Positions 9,901-19,763 of a stretch of 64,000 nt of DNA are shown here, in pieces. Position numbers and translations under genes: made by a program. A model generated the notes under the pieces. That model made no database searches, was not told the origin of the DNA, and saw nothing but the letters and a program-made list of their open reading frames with translations. Position 1 is the stretch's first letter; each line of letters starts with the position of its first letter. Source of the stretch: Flectonema sp. DT1601 (lineage: Eukaryota > Euglenozoa > Diplonemea > Diplonemida > Diplonemidae); assembly GCA_964019425.1 (NCBI GenBank), contig OZ025838.1, forward strand, positions 572,501 through 636,500, written 5' to 3'.

Positions 9901-10760
9901 CCGCTGTTAAGAAATCACCAAGACCACAGTCAATTCATCATTCAGGACATGAGGACGGTGAAGGTTCAAGGACGGCAACACATTTAATTTTAGAAGATTA
10001 CACACATAATAAACCAGTTCGATCCCCTCGACCAACAAGACAAATCGCTGATGACAGCGAAGATGTCGTTCATAAAGTACGACATGAAGACCCAACTAGT
10101 AATAGAATAATGAAGTCACCTCGTCCACAATCAAGATATACTAGTGATGGTGATTATGATATATCGGAGGAAGGTGTCGGGGTATCAGTTAAATCACCCA
10201 GACCACAGGTTCGACGTGACGATAGCAGAAATCGACCAATTCCTGTTGTCGTCACATCAAACGGAGCAAGCAGTGGTGGTAGACTTAGAAATGTGAATGG
10301 AATGAAACAATATAATAATCAGAATCAAAATCGTCAATCAGGTTCAAGACACACAGACGTGACTGATACAGACAGTTCAACAGATACTTCTTCATGTTGC
10401 TCTGATGAAACGGATCACAGTGATGGATCACGATTGTCTATAAAGAGAGCTACAGAGCAGAATACTTCAAAAGCCATAAAGGAATCTGAAGTTGTCCGCC
10501 GTCGCATTGACGATGACTATCGAAGGCAAAAACTTGGACTCACTCCTCTAACACCCCCTCCTTCAAATAACTCATCCGTGCTTAGTGATAGAAAAAAAAT
10601 GTGTTCTGTTTCTTTTCAAGAACATCATTCTTTTATCGACTGTGATCACTCATCGAAGGAAAATTCACCACCGCAGAAGCCGTCTCGTTGTCAGTTAACT
10701 AGTCAGCCGTCATCCAATAGGAGTGGGAATGGATTTAGCAGCATTGGTGGCAGATACTAG
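6966..10760 (+). CDS. Kinesin motor protein with SPRP-repeat tail
   Basis: A 1,264-residue intronless kinesin. The N-terminal motor spans about residues 45-430: VAVRVRPL near 56, the P-loop GQTGSGKS at 153-160, switch I [12 protein letters not shown] near 297, switch II [8 protein letters not shown] near 320, and [23 protein letters not shown] near 372. It is an ATP-driven microtubule motor. A basic insertion ([15 protein letters not shown]) sits just after the P-loop. Residues about 430-560 are Q/K/E-rich and probably coiled coil. The rest is Ser/Arg-rich and disordered, with six [KR]SPRP motifs between about 927 and 1080 and a related one near 590. No FHA or PH domain is visible and the tail does not identify a subfamily; an N-terminal motor argues against kinesin-14. 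Confidence 0.95.
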   Translation: [1264 protein letters not shown]

Positions 10761-11903
10761 TAGGATCATATCCTGTAAGTGTTTGTTGATATCCCCTGTT
10801 GGGTCTCAACTGTCAGTGCATTGTATTTATATTTAAAAAAAAAAACTAGCGGGAGGCTTCTGTTCTGGAAAAAAAAAAAAAAAAAGAAATCGTCTTTACG
10901 TAGTCCCTTTGTATTCAAAAAAAAATAATTTTTTTTTTTTTTTTTTTTTTCCCTCCAAAACTCACAATGTGTTGAGTTTTGTCCCTTCTACTTTATTTTA
11001 TGAATCAAAAATGAAAAAAATAAATAAATAAATAAAAAGGAATTCTTATCAGGTATTTTGGTTGTTTATCTCATGCCCTTCCCTAGACCCTTACTACTTA
11101 GATATTAGACAAGCTTCCGTCTGGTTGCGTTTGATTGTTTCCTTTGCAAATTCAATCGGTCAACTAACGGCATTTTTTTTTGTGATAAATAACCGTTTTA
11201 TTTTCTTTCTTTTTCTCAGTTTTTTTGCCAAAAGCGCTATCTCTGATTGCCTTAAACGGTTGCGAATCGACAAAGTGCTATTCGGGTCTTCTGTTAAATA
11301 AAATTGTAGTACGTCGCAGTAAGACTGTCGCACATAAATGAAAACGCACTGCAAAATAATTTGTATTTTCATTAGGCACCTTGTTGTGTTATCTATGTAG
11401 CAAACTTTCGTTTTCCCTCCACATCCCCTATTAAGAAAGAATCAAAGAAAAAAAGAAAAAAAAACTTTTATTGTGAATTTATCCTTTTGTTATATTTCTT
11501 TTTCTTTTTATTTTGTTTTATTTTTTTTTAAATTAAAAAAAAATTCTTATTTTTTCGTTGTTTGATTTGGTGATATAAAAATTCTGATAATGAAACGTAG
11601 TCTTCTGAAAAACTTCTTTTTTTTCCTCCAGCATTATGGCCTTACCAGCATTATAAACGTAATTTTCTTTGATTAACAACTACAAATATTTTTCCAGTCA
11701 AGTATTCGATATAAGTTTTGTTTTTTAATACCCTAAAGTTGTTACTGTTTTTTTATTTTTGTCAAAGTTTCATCCCAGAGCAATTATGCCCTTAACAGCG
11801 TGTGAACATCTTAATTAAATTGTTTTATTGTTTGTAATATCAAAAAAAAAACAGTAAAATTTCATTTTATTTATTCAACCAGAATCGCCGCTAAATATTA
11901 ATA
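10761..11903. other. Intergenic, R2 repeat copy
   Basis: No gene found in 1.1 kb. Long A and T runs are frequent. An R2 repeat copy occupies about 11715-11775. The stretch ends in TTTATTTATTCAACCAG (AG at 11881-11882), 21 nt before the next ATG. Confidence 0.6.
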
Positions 11904-13958
11904 ATGCCGGCGCCAATTACACTGAGTTTTCGAATTCAGTGTGAAGGCTTAGCAGTGATTCAGCACCTAGGGAATGTGTTACCAAGCGTAATTATAGAAG
12001 ATGTGCAGATTGATACGAGTGAAGAAAGTATAATTGAAGAAGTTGGCAGGACAGAAGAATCAGAGGGTGCTTCATGTGGATGGGAACCAATACTGATAAA
12101 CGTACCATTTGATGGGAGAAGAGGATTTAAATTTACCGTAATGAACGGACTTAACTTAGTCGGTAGTACTGTAGTTTGCGTTAGTGAGTTTTATATTAAT
12201 TCATCACCGATAAAAGCATCTCTTGGATCTGCTGGTATCGGCAACACCAGAGGTGAGATCATACTTCATTTTGAAGAACCAAAAGAGTACAATGGAGAGA
12301 TATGGCTGTCGGCTACCGGAACCAAATGCGGAAAACCAATCCCCTCGGATACAACAAGGCTTTGTCTTTACAGCAGTGGTGTTCTTGTTTCTCGTAGTCC
12401 AGCTGAATGGCCTTCGATTGTTGGACCGTTGTCTAAATATAGTACCGGGAAAAGAACATCTCTTTCGTTTTTTAAGAATTGGAAAAGTCGATGGTGTCGG
12501 TTTTCACGTCCCCAATTTCAGTACTTTGAAACTCCGTCTGATTCTCGCAGTAGTCCGAAGGGAACAATTGAATTAGACACCACTACTCTCAGTAGTCCAT
12601 ACTCTGTGATTGGAGCACCTAATCCTTCGATTCATAAAGAGATTAAAGATCCAACTGCACCATACTTCGCAGTGTCTTGTGAAGAAAATAGTAAGCAAAA
12701 AACACTTACACTTCTATTCAGGGCAGCATCTAACACGGAAAGACAACGGTGGGTTGAATTTCTTCAAAGAGAAAAGGAATTAAGTGACGGAGCACCATCG
12801 GCATGGCCAGTATTGCGAATACCGATATCAATGTTGAGAGGAGGACCGTTGGAATTACAAGTTAGAGACAGCTCCAGTGATGAGGTGATTGCCTCAACAT
12901 CAATCCCACTCTGTGATCTGTTGCAGAGTCGTTCTATTATGTTAGAACCTGACTCCGAGATATCTCTTTCAAGAATAAAGAGAAAACGTCCCAGCACTCG
13001 ATCCCTACTGCTACGATCAGAATCAGACGAAGCAGATACACCGACTCAAGTCAGATGTATTTTAGCCGTTGATTTTACGGCATCGAATCGAAGTCCAGGT
13101 CAAAAGGCAGGTCATCACAGTTTAAATAACGGCAACAACGGTAGAGATCGTGAAGAAAGCGTCTCTAGCATTGCTGAAGATGACGTACCTGGTGAAACTA
13201 TCTATTTAGAAATAGCGAGACATGTTCACTCAGCGTTGTTACCTTATTCAAAAGAAGAGCGTATTTATGGTTTTGGGTTTGGGGCTAAATTAGAAGACAC
13301 CGACCCAACTTTATCACCCATGAGCGAAACGCTTCCTCCCGAGTCGGAAAGGTTATTTTCACTTGATAGAAGAACTAGGAACCCTCTCATAGAAGGTGGT
13401 CATAAAGGAGTTACTGATGCTTATGTGAGTGCTCTTGCGGGGGTTCAGTTTTTTGGTCCAAAAAACTTAGCTCCGGTAATTAATGCCGCAATTAAGCTGT
13501 CTGTTTCTCATGAAGAAGATAGTTATTGTATTTGTAGTATCATAACGTGTGGTGATCCTCATGATGTTAATGCGACTATTGACTCGCTGGTTGAGGCTTC
13601 AAAACATCGCCTTTCTGTTATTATTTTCGGTATCGGATCGGAACCCTTCACTATACTAAAAGATCTCAGTCGAAGTGTTGATTCTCCTTTTTTGGTATCG
13701 CCTTCAACTCATGAAGTTGCTGTTAGAAATTGCTTTAGATTTGTTAGAGCGCCTCCAAAGCCTCCGTCAACGACTCACTCACTGATGTCGTATCCTTCAG
13801 ATGTGTGTAGAAAGGCTACTAATAATCCATTTTCCGCTGTTGCTGAAGACTTGTCTTCAACGTTGGCATCACTTCCTATACACATGCTTGACTATGAACG
13901 ATATTCAGCGACTGCCGCTAGTAGGTCGAGGGCTTTCTCTAATCCTCCGCTTTCCTGA
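11904..13958 (+). CDS. Copine-like protein with PH domain
   Basis: A 684-residue intronless protein. Residues about 385-600 are a copine-type von Willebrand A domain: the metal-site motif VDFTASN (D390), then YLEIARHVHSALLPYSKEE, GFGFGAKL, VTDAYVSALAGVQFFGPKNLAPVI, and ATIDSLVEASKHRLSVIIFGIG. Copines are calcium-responsive membrane-binding proteins, normally two C2 domains plus the A domain. Here residues about 185-292 look like a PH domain (LSFFKNWKSRWCRF ... RAASNTERQRWVEFLQ), and the N-terminal region and residues 300-350 may be divergent C2 halves (LELQVRDSSSDEVIASTSIPLCDL resembles copine C2B). So a PH domain seems inserted in or beside the C2 region. The pre-start AG is at 11881-11882. 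Confidence 0.85.
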   Translation: MPAPITLSFRIQCEGLAVIQHLGNVLPSVIIEDVQIDTSEESIIEEVGRTEESEGASCGWEPILINVPFDGRRGFKFTVMNGLNLVGSTVVCVSEFYINSSPIKASLGSAGIGNTRGEIILHFEEPKEYNGEIWLSATGTKCGKPIPSDTTRLCLYSSGVLVSRSPAEWPSIVGPLSKYSTGKRTSLSFFKNWKSRWCRFSRPQFQYFETPSDSRSSPKGTIELDTTTLSSPYSVIGAPNPSIHKEIKDPTAPYFAVSCEENSKQKTLTLLFRAASNTERQRWVEFLQREKELSDGAPSAWPVLRIPISMLRGGPLELQVRDSSSDEVIASTSIPLCDLLQSRSIMLEPDSEISLSRIKRKRPSTRSLLLRSESDEADTPTQVRCILAVDFTASNRSPGQKAGHHSLNNGNNGRDREESVSSIAEDDVPGETIYLEIARHVHSALLPYSKEERIYGFGFGAKLEDTDPTLSPMSETLPPESERLFSLDRRTRNPLIEGGHKGVTDAYVSALAGVQFFGPKNLAPVINAAIKLSVSHEEDSYCICSIITCGDPHDVNATIDSLVEASKHRLSVIIFGIGSEPFTILKDLSRSVDSPFLVSPSTHEVAVRNCFRFVRAPPKPPSTTHSLMSYPSDVCRKATNNPFSAVAEDLSSTLASLPIHMLDYERYSATAASRSRAFSNPPLS

Positions 13959-14230
13959 TCAAAGCGATAGTATTATTATTATTATGATTTTTATCTTTTT
14001 TTTTTATTTTTTTTTTTTTATTGACCTTATTATACTGACAACACGTGTTCAATCAGCACACGTGATTCTTCGCAAGTAGTTTTGTTTGTTTGTTCTTCTT
14101 CTGTTTTTTTTTTCTTTTGTTGACGAGATTTTTGTCTCTTATGAACATCACTGTATTTAGAGAACAACACTTAATCAATTGTATGCTGTGTGTTGATGCC
14201 GTGGGTTGAGTCTGAAAAAGAAAACACATC

Positions 14231-14262
<32 letters not shown>

Positions 14263-16257
14263 CATTCGAATCAGATATCCAAGAAAGAAAAAAAAAAAAA
14301 CTTTTCTTTTTCGGGTTTAGATGCGTTTGCTGCTTAAAATATCAATTTTAAATGAGTGGAGGTTTGAATGGGGTTTTTCCCCCCAAGACCTGATTTATAT
14401 GTTCGTTTTTTTTATTTTTTTTTTTAATTTTCCCTTTCAATTATTTTAGTTTGTCATCCAATTCTGACATTTCTCGGTTGTCAATAATTTCCCTGCGACC
14501 CTTTCTACGCGAGTGCTGAAACTGTTTGCAACGCTGTCGCGGTGTTTGCGATAATAAACCTTTTTTTTTTTTTTTTTTTTTTTCGCACTCGCATTGGGGA
14601 TCTCTGTTCCATTGACTTTGTTTTTTTCAAAAAAGAAATATATACAGTAAAAGCGGAGACTTGTTTGCCGCTCGCAATAATGAGCGGAGAATAGTTATTC
14701 CCCGTATTCGACAACACAATATGAATTTTATCGATTTACCTACTGTTGGTCTCTTTTCATTGCAACCTGGTTTGGCCAGCCAGTTTCAAGTTGCTTTATA
14801 TTTTATCAAGTCTCTCTGTTAAAAAGCTCAGTAAAACTGTTTCTTGGACGCAAGCATTGTCCTTTTTGCTCTCTGTGATAGACTACATAGAGTCTATATT
14901 GCGGTCAATATATCGATCAAAAAATTATTTTTTGCGACTAAATTCTAGACAAAAGAATAAATGTTTTTTTTGATCGAAGCGGCATTTTAATGCGTCGCAT
15001 CGTTGGGTACGTTTCCGTATGAAATAGAGAGGTTAAAAGAAATTATGTGATTTACTCAATACTTTTGCCGTGGATAAGTATCCACTACTAGAAATGTATC
15101 GAAATGGTCTATATAATAACGACACTGTATCTCATGGAGGGGGTCGTTTTTTTTTTTTTTTTTTTTCTCTCTTTTTTTTTTTTTAAATTTTATCTTTTGA
15201 GACGGCAATAAAAAAATCAAAACCAAAAATCGAAAATTACGTTATCTCAAAAAAAAAAAAAAAAAAAAAAAGTATTATAATAAATAAACGTGAAAACCTT
15301 CACTAGCATTGAAGGTTTTCTTTTTGGGAACAACTGTTGTTGTTTTCTAACGATTTCTTTTACAACCGGATTTCAGTTTGTGAACAAACGAACTAATTTC
15401 GAACATGAAAATACAGTACTTTGAGGTCGCATTTTTTTTGATCTACCAATTTTTTTCAGAAACAGACCTCCTTAGTCAACTCGTAGCTTGGAACATGAAA
15501 ATTGTTGTGTGAATTCATCTGGGATACTAAAAAAAAAACGGGGGAAAAGAAAAAAAAGGGAAAGGAAAAATGAGACAAAAAACAACCTGTTCCCTTTGTT
15601 GTGGTTAGATTTTGCTTTTTTTTTTTTGGTTTTTTGTACTGGTTTTTGTTTTTGTTCTTTTTTTTTTTTTTTTTTTGTTTCTGATTAATGACAGGCAAAA
15701 ATATGGAGTTTATCTTCTGTGTAAAGCGCGTGATGCATCCGTGGTAAATCTTTTTTAAGTGGGTATAGTTAGTTTTTAAATTGTCAAAATCTCTCTTCTG
15801 AAGTTGTAAGCGTAATTACTTGTGCTTGTTTGTATAGCTCATCGGACTTGAAGGCAAAAAAAACAACCGAAGGGAAACAAGAATCTTAATTCCCTCAACT
15901 TTTTTTTTTTTTTTTTTTTTTTTAGACTTGTCTTTGCTTGCATAACCTTGCATCACTAAGTACTATTTTTTTTAAGACTCCACTCTATCTTTGTTGGCGT
16001 TGATATAAAAACGATATTAGAGAGTTTTCTTATTATTGAGGTCTTCTTATTATTGAAAAATATTCTTTTTTTTTTTTTTTTTTTTTTTTTTGGATGCTCA
16101 GTGCAAAAAAAAAAAAAAAAAAAAAAATCCCACTTAAATTATTACCCTTCAGGTATCTCATAATAACATGATAGCATTGTACTTTTTTTTTTGACCTGAG
16201 TGAATACACATTTTTTTTTTTTTTCAAAAAAAAAAAAGTGAATTTATACATCACAAC
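13959..16257. other. Intergenic 2.3 kb, no gene
   Basis: No supported gene. Contains an (ATA)n microsatellite at about 14232-14260, many T and A runs up to about 27 nt, and a perfect 11-bp-arm inverted repeat at 15292-15320. Short open frames on both strands here are homopolymer-driven (K- or F-rich) and unconvincing. Confidence 0.6.
15292..15320. other. Perfect hairpin followed by T-run
   Basis: GAAAACCTTCA and its exact reverse complement TGAAGGTTTTC flank a 7-nt loop, followed by five T. It lies in a gene-free gap and could end a small RNA or a 3' UTR. No function can be assigned. Confidence 0.5.
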
Positions 16258-16542
16258 ATGTCACAAGAAGAATTAACTAATGACATAAAATCACATTTGA
16301 GTTCTGTCAAGACGACATGGGCGGAGATACAAAAACAAAATGATCGTAAAAAAGTATTAGAAGTTGAATCAGATACAAAGAAATGGATGAGTGTCGCACA
16401 AGCAGCAGCAGGTGAGGTATTGTCACTCATGAGAGAACGTGGAATTGCTGATCAAATAGAAGATGAAGGGTTCTTGTTGGAAAAACTTCGAATTGATCCT
16501 CAAAATGTCCAATGGTGTTCCACAACAGGAAGTTTTTACTAA
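16258..16542 (+). CDS. Small 94-residue protein, possibly Sfr1/Mei5-like
   Basis: A 94-residue protein with balanced composition and no homopolymer, so probably real. The N-terminal half is helical and charged (residues 1-45). The C-terminal half (AQAAAGEVLSLMRERG ... LLEKLRIDPQNVQW) loosely recalls the C-terminus of Sfr1/Mei5, the partner of Swi5 in Rad51/Dmc1 loading, where a helix is followed by a short hydrophobic L..L.IDP..... element. That resemblance is from memory and weak. It sits just upstream of the tandem array. The pre-start AG near 16237 lies in an A-run, not a pyrimidine tract. Confidence 0.6.
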   Translation: MSQEELTNDIKSHLSSVKTTWAEIQKQNDRKKVLEVESDTKKWMSVAQAAAGEVLSLMRERGIADQIEDEGFLLEKLRIDPQNVQWCSTTGSFY

Positions 16543-16737
16543 AGTCACTCTCATTTCTTTGATTTAACCATCTCTCATTTCATTACCGTCTAACCTTACA
16601 CCGGTTAAATTATTTTGTTTTATCAGATTTATTATAAGGTTTTTATTTTCCTCAGTTACGTAGTATGTCGGGTCAGTAGGCCTTGAATCTTTTTCTTCTG
16701 CAACAATCATCAATGAAGTCCTTAAGCTGTACTGAAC

Positions 16738-18811
16738 AATGACGGCATACCAAAGGTATTCTTGCGACAATCACATCGTGTTCTGCCTTGCTCTGCTATT
16801 CAAAGAGTTAGTGAAAACCACCTGCGTGGTTTTGTTCCCTTTCGCATCTCAATGATTAAGCGATTTCCCGGCAATGACGGCATACCAAAGGTATTCTTAC
16901 GACAATCACATCGTGTTCTGCCTTGCTCTGCTATTCAAAGAGTTAGTGAAAACCACCTGCGTGGTTTTGTTCCCTTTCGCATCTCAATGATTAAGCGATT
17001 TCCCGGCAATGACGGCATACCAAAGGTATTCTTACGACAATCACATCGTGTTCTGCCTTGCTCTGCTATTCAAAGAGTTAGTAAGAACCACCTGCTCCCT
17101 TTCACACTAAGCGATTTCCCTATGTAGCTCTGTATTCTGTAATGACGGCATACCAAAGGTATTCTTGCGACAATCACATCGTGTTCTGCCTTGCTCTGCT
17201 ATTCAAAGAATTAGTAAAAACCACCTGCTCCCTTTCACACTAAGCGATTTCCCTATGTAGCTCTGTATTCTGTAATGACGGCATACCAAAGGTATTCTTG
17301 CGACAATCACATCGTGTTCTGCCTTGCTCTGCTATTCAAAGAGTTAGCGAGGACTACTCGTCTTCCTGTTTGTAATTTTACACAGCTTTTGAAGCAACCT
17401 GTGCTTGCGACAAGATGGAGTTATCGTTTAACTCTCACCTACGAAGGTCTTTAATGTGAATTCAGATAACTGTAGTCCACAATGACGGCATACCAAAGGT
17501 ATTCTTACGACAATCACATCGTGTTCTGCCTTGCTCTGCTATTCAAAGAGTTAGTGAAAACCACCTGCGTGGTTTTGTTCCCTTTCGCATCTCAATGATT
17601 AAGCGATTTCCCGGCAATGACGGCATACCAAAGGTATTCTTACGACAATCACATCGTGTTCTGCCTTGCTCTGCTATTCAAAGAGTTAGTAAGAACCACC
17701 TGCTCCCTTTCACACTAAGCGATTTCCCTATGTAGCTCTGTATTCTGTAATGACGGCATACCAAAGGTATTCTTGCGACAATCACATCGTGTTCTGCCTT
17801 GCTCTGCTATTCAAAGAATTAGTAAAAACCACCTGCTCCCTTTCACACTAAGCGATTTCCCCTCTGTAGCTCTGTATTCTGTAATGACGGCATACCAAAG
17901 GTATTCTTGCGACAATCACATCGTGTTCTGCCTTGCTCTGCTATTCAAAGAGTTAGTAAGAACCACCTGCTCCCTTTCACACTAAGCGATTTCCCTATGT
18001 AGCTCTGTATTCTGTAATGACGGCATACCAAAGGTATTCTTGCGACAATCACATCGTGTTCTGCCTTGCTCTGCTATTCAAAGAGTTAGTAAGAACCACC
18101 TGCTCCCTTTCACACTAAGCGATTTCCCTATGTAGCTCTGTATTCTGTAATGACGGCATACCAAAGGTATTCTTGCGACAATCACATCGTGTTCTGCCTT
18201 GCTCTGCTATTCAAAGAGTTAGTAAGAACCACCTGCTCCCTTTCACACTAAGCGATTTCCCTATGTAGCTCTGTATTCTGTAATGACGGCATACCAAAGG
18301 TATTCTTGCGACAATCACATCGTGTTCTGCCTTGCTCTGCTATTCAAAGAGTTAGTAAGAACCACCTGCTCCCTTTCACACTAAGCGATTTCCCTATGTA
18401 GCTCTGTATTCTGTAATGACGGCATACCAAAGGTATTCTTGCGACAATCACATCGTGTTCTGCCTTGCTCTGCTATTCAAAGAGTTAGTAAGAACCACCT
18501 GCGTGTTTTTGTTCCCTTTCGCATCTCAATGATTAAGCGATTTCCCTGCAATGACGGCATACCAAAGGTATTCTTACGACAATCACATCGTGTTCTGCCT
18601 TGCTCTGCTATTCAAAGAGTTAGTGAGGACTACCCGTGTTCCTGTTTGTAACTTTACACAGCTTTTGAAGCAACCTGTGCTTGCGACAAGATGGAGTTAT
18701 CGTTTAACTCTCACCTACGAAGGTGTCAATCCCTTTTGTCAATGACGGCATACCAAAGGTGTTTTACGACAATCACATCGTGTTCTGCCTTGCTCTGCTA
18801 TTCAAAGAATT
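16738..18811. repeat. 15-copy mosaic tandem array (about 133-bp unit)
   Basis: Fifteen copies of a roughly 75-85 bp core start with AATGACGGCATACCAAAGG at 16738, 16873, 17008, 17141, 17274, 17481, 17616, 17749, 17883, 18016, 18149, 18282, 18415, 18550 and 18741. Cores are nearly identical. The spacers are of three kinds: A (TTTCGCATCTCAATGATTAAG, period 135), B (CTATGTAGCTCTGTATTCTG, period 133-134) and C (longer, with CAGCTTTTGAAGCAACCTG, period 191-207). Order is A A B B C A B B B B B B A C, then a final core. The core holds a small hairpin ATACC-AAA-GGTAT. Open frames through it are by-products of the repeat period and not credible proteins. Confidence 0.95.
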
Positions 18812-18917
18812 ATTAGGCATTACCTTCAATCAACGTGGTGAATTGTTTTTGTAATTATTTATATTTCAATTATAACTGTAGTCTAACATATTTCACTCTC
18901 TCCAGTACCATCGTCAA

Positions 18918-19574
18918 ATGCCAAAACTCCGAATTCTGTGCCTACCTGGTTGGAGGACATCAGGTGAGATTATGAAAATGCAGCTGAAGCTGGCGAGTTT
19001 TTTGCAAGGGGGAAGTGTGGAATTGGATTTTTGTCCAATTGATCACACGTTTCCGGCAACGGGACCTCCTGATGAATCGATACAGAGATTCTTTCCAGAC
19101 GAGAAATATTATGAATGGTGGGACATGGACAAAGACACAAAGAGATATACCGGAGTCGAGCAAACACTTGAACGGGTTGCTGGATACTTAAACACTGAGA
19201 AATATGATGGAATAATGGGATTCTCACAGGGCGCTGCATTAACATCCTTGTTATCAATATTGTGTACTAAGGAAGGTGCTGATGAGAGATTTCATCAAAA
19301 GTTTAGGTTTTCTATTATGGTTGCGGGGTTTGTTCCTCGAGATGCTGACATCAAGAAGTGGTACCAAGAGGATAATTCAATATCCATCCCCTCTATCCAC
19401 ATCTGGGGTAGCGCTGACAGTATGGCATTGGCATCAGCAACCCTTGCTCGTAAGTTCGATCAATCTGCTGTCCAGCTTCACATTCACGAGGGAAACCACG
19501 TCATCCCAAATATTCCAAAAGAAAGCGAGGCATTCGCAAAGATACATCATTTTCTTGAAAGGCAATGTCTGTAA
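18918..19574 (+). CDS. FSH1/OVCA2-type serine hydrolase
   Basis: A 218-residue α/β-hydrolase of the FSH1 family. It starts with the typical LRILCLPGWRTSG oxyanion segment, has the nucleophile elbow GFSQG with Ser103, an acid at Asp167 (HIWGSADSM) and His194 (HEGNHVIP). The length fits the family (about 220-250 residues). FSH1-type enzymes are cytosolic esterases or thioesterases; human OVCA2 is an esterase for long-chain esters. No signal peptide. A clean CTCTCTCCAG ends at 18905, 12 nt before the ATG. Confidence 0.88.
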   Translation: MPKLRILCLPGWRTSGEIMKMQLKLASFLQGGSVELDFCPIDHTFPATGPPDESIQRFFPDEKYYEWWDMDKDTKRYTGVEQTLERVAGYLNTEKYDGIMGFSQGAALTSLLSILCTKEGADERFHQKFRFSIMVAGFVPRDADIKKWYQEDNSISIPSIHIWGSADSMALASATLARKFDQSAVQLHIHEGNHVIPNIPKESEAFAKIHHFLERQCL

Positions 19575-19763
19575 AAGAAATTCTTTCTAAGTCAACTTTT
19601 AGCATCCACCTGATAAACTTTTTTAACTCCTGTCGTAATGATTTGTACCAATCCAATCTGGATACACTGAATCGGACCAAGATTCATTGTGTTGGTTATT
19701 GACTTCTTTATCATACTACACATCTCCTCAATGGATTCTTTTGTTTCAGAAAACACAAATAAA

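Noticed and set aside
8654-10095. - strand frames inside the kinesin tail
   Set aside because: Shadows of low-complexity coding sequence on the + strand.
16762-18745. Open frames of 60-121 codons through the tandem array
   Set aside because: They arise because units of 135 bp keep the frame open; they change frame at each 133-bp unit and break in other copies.
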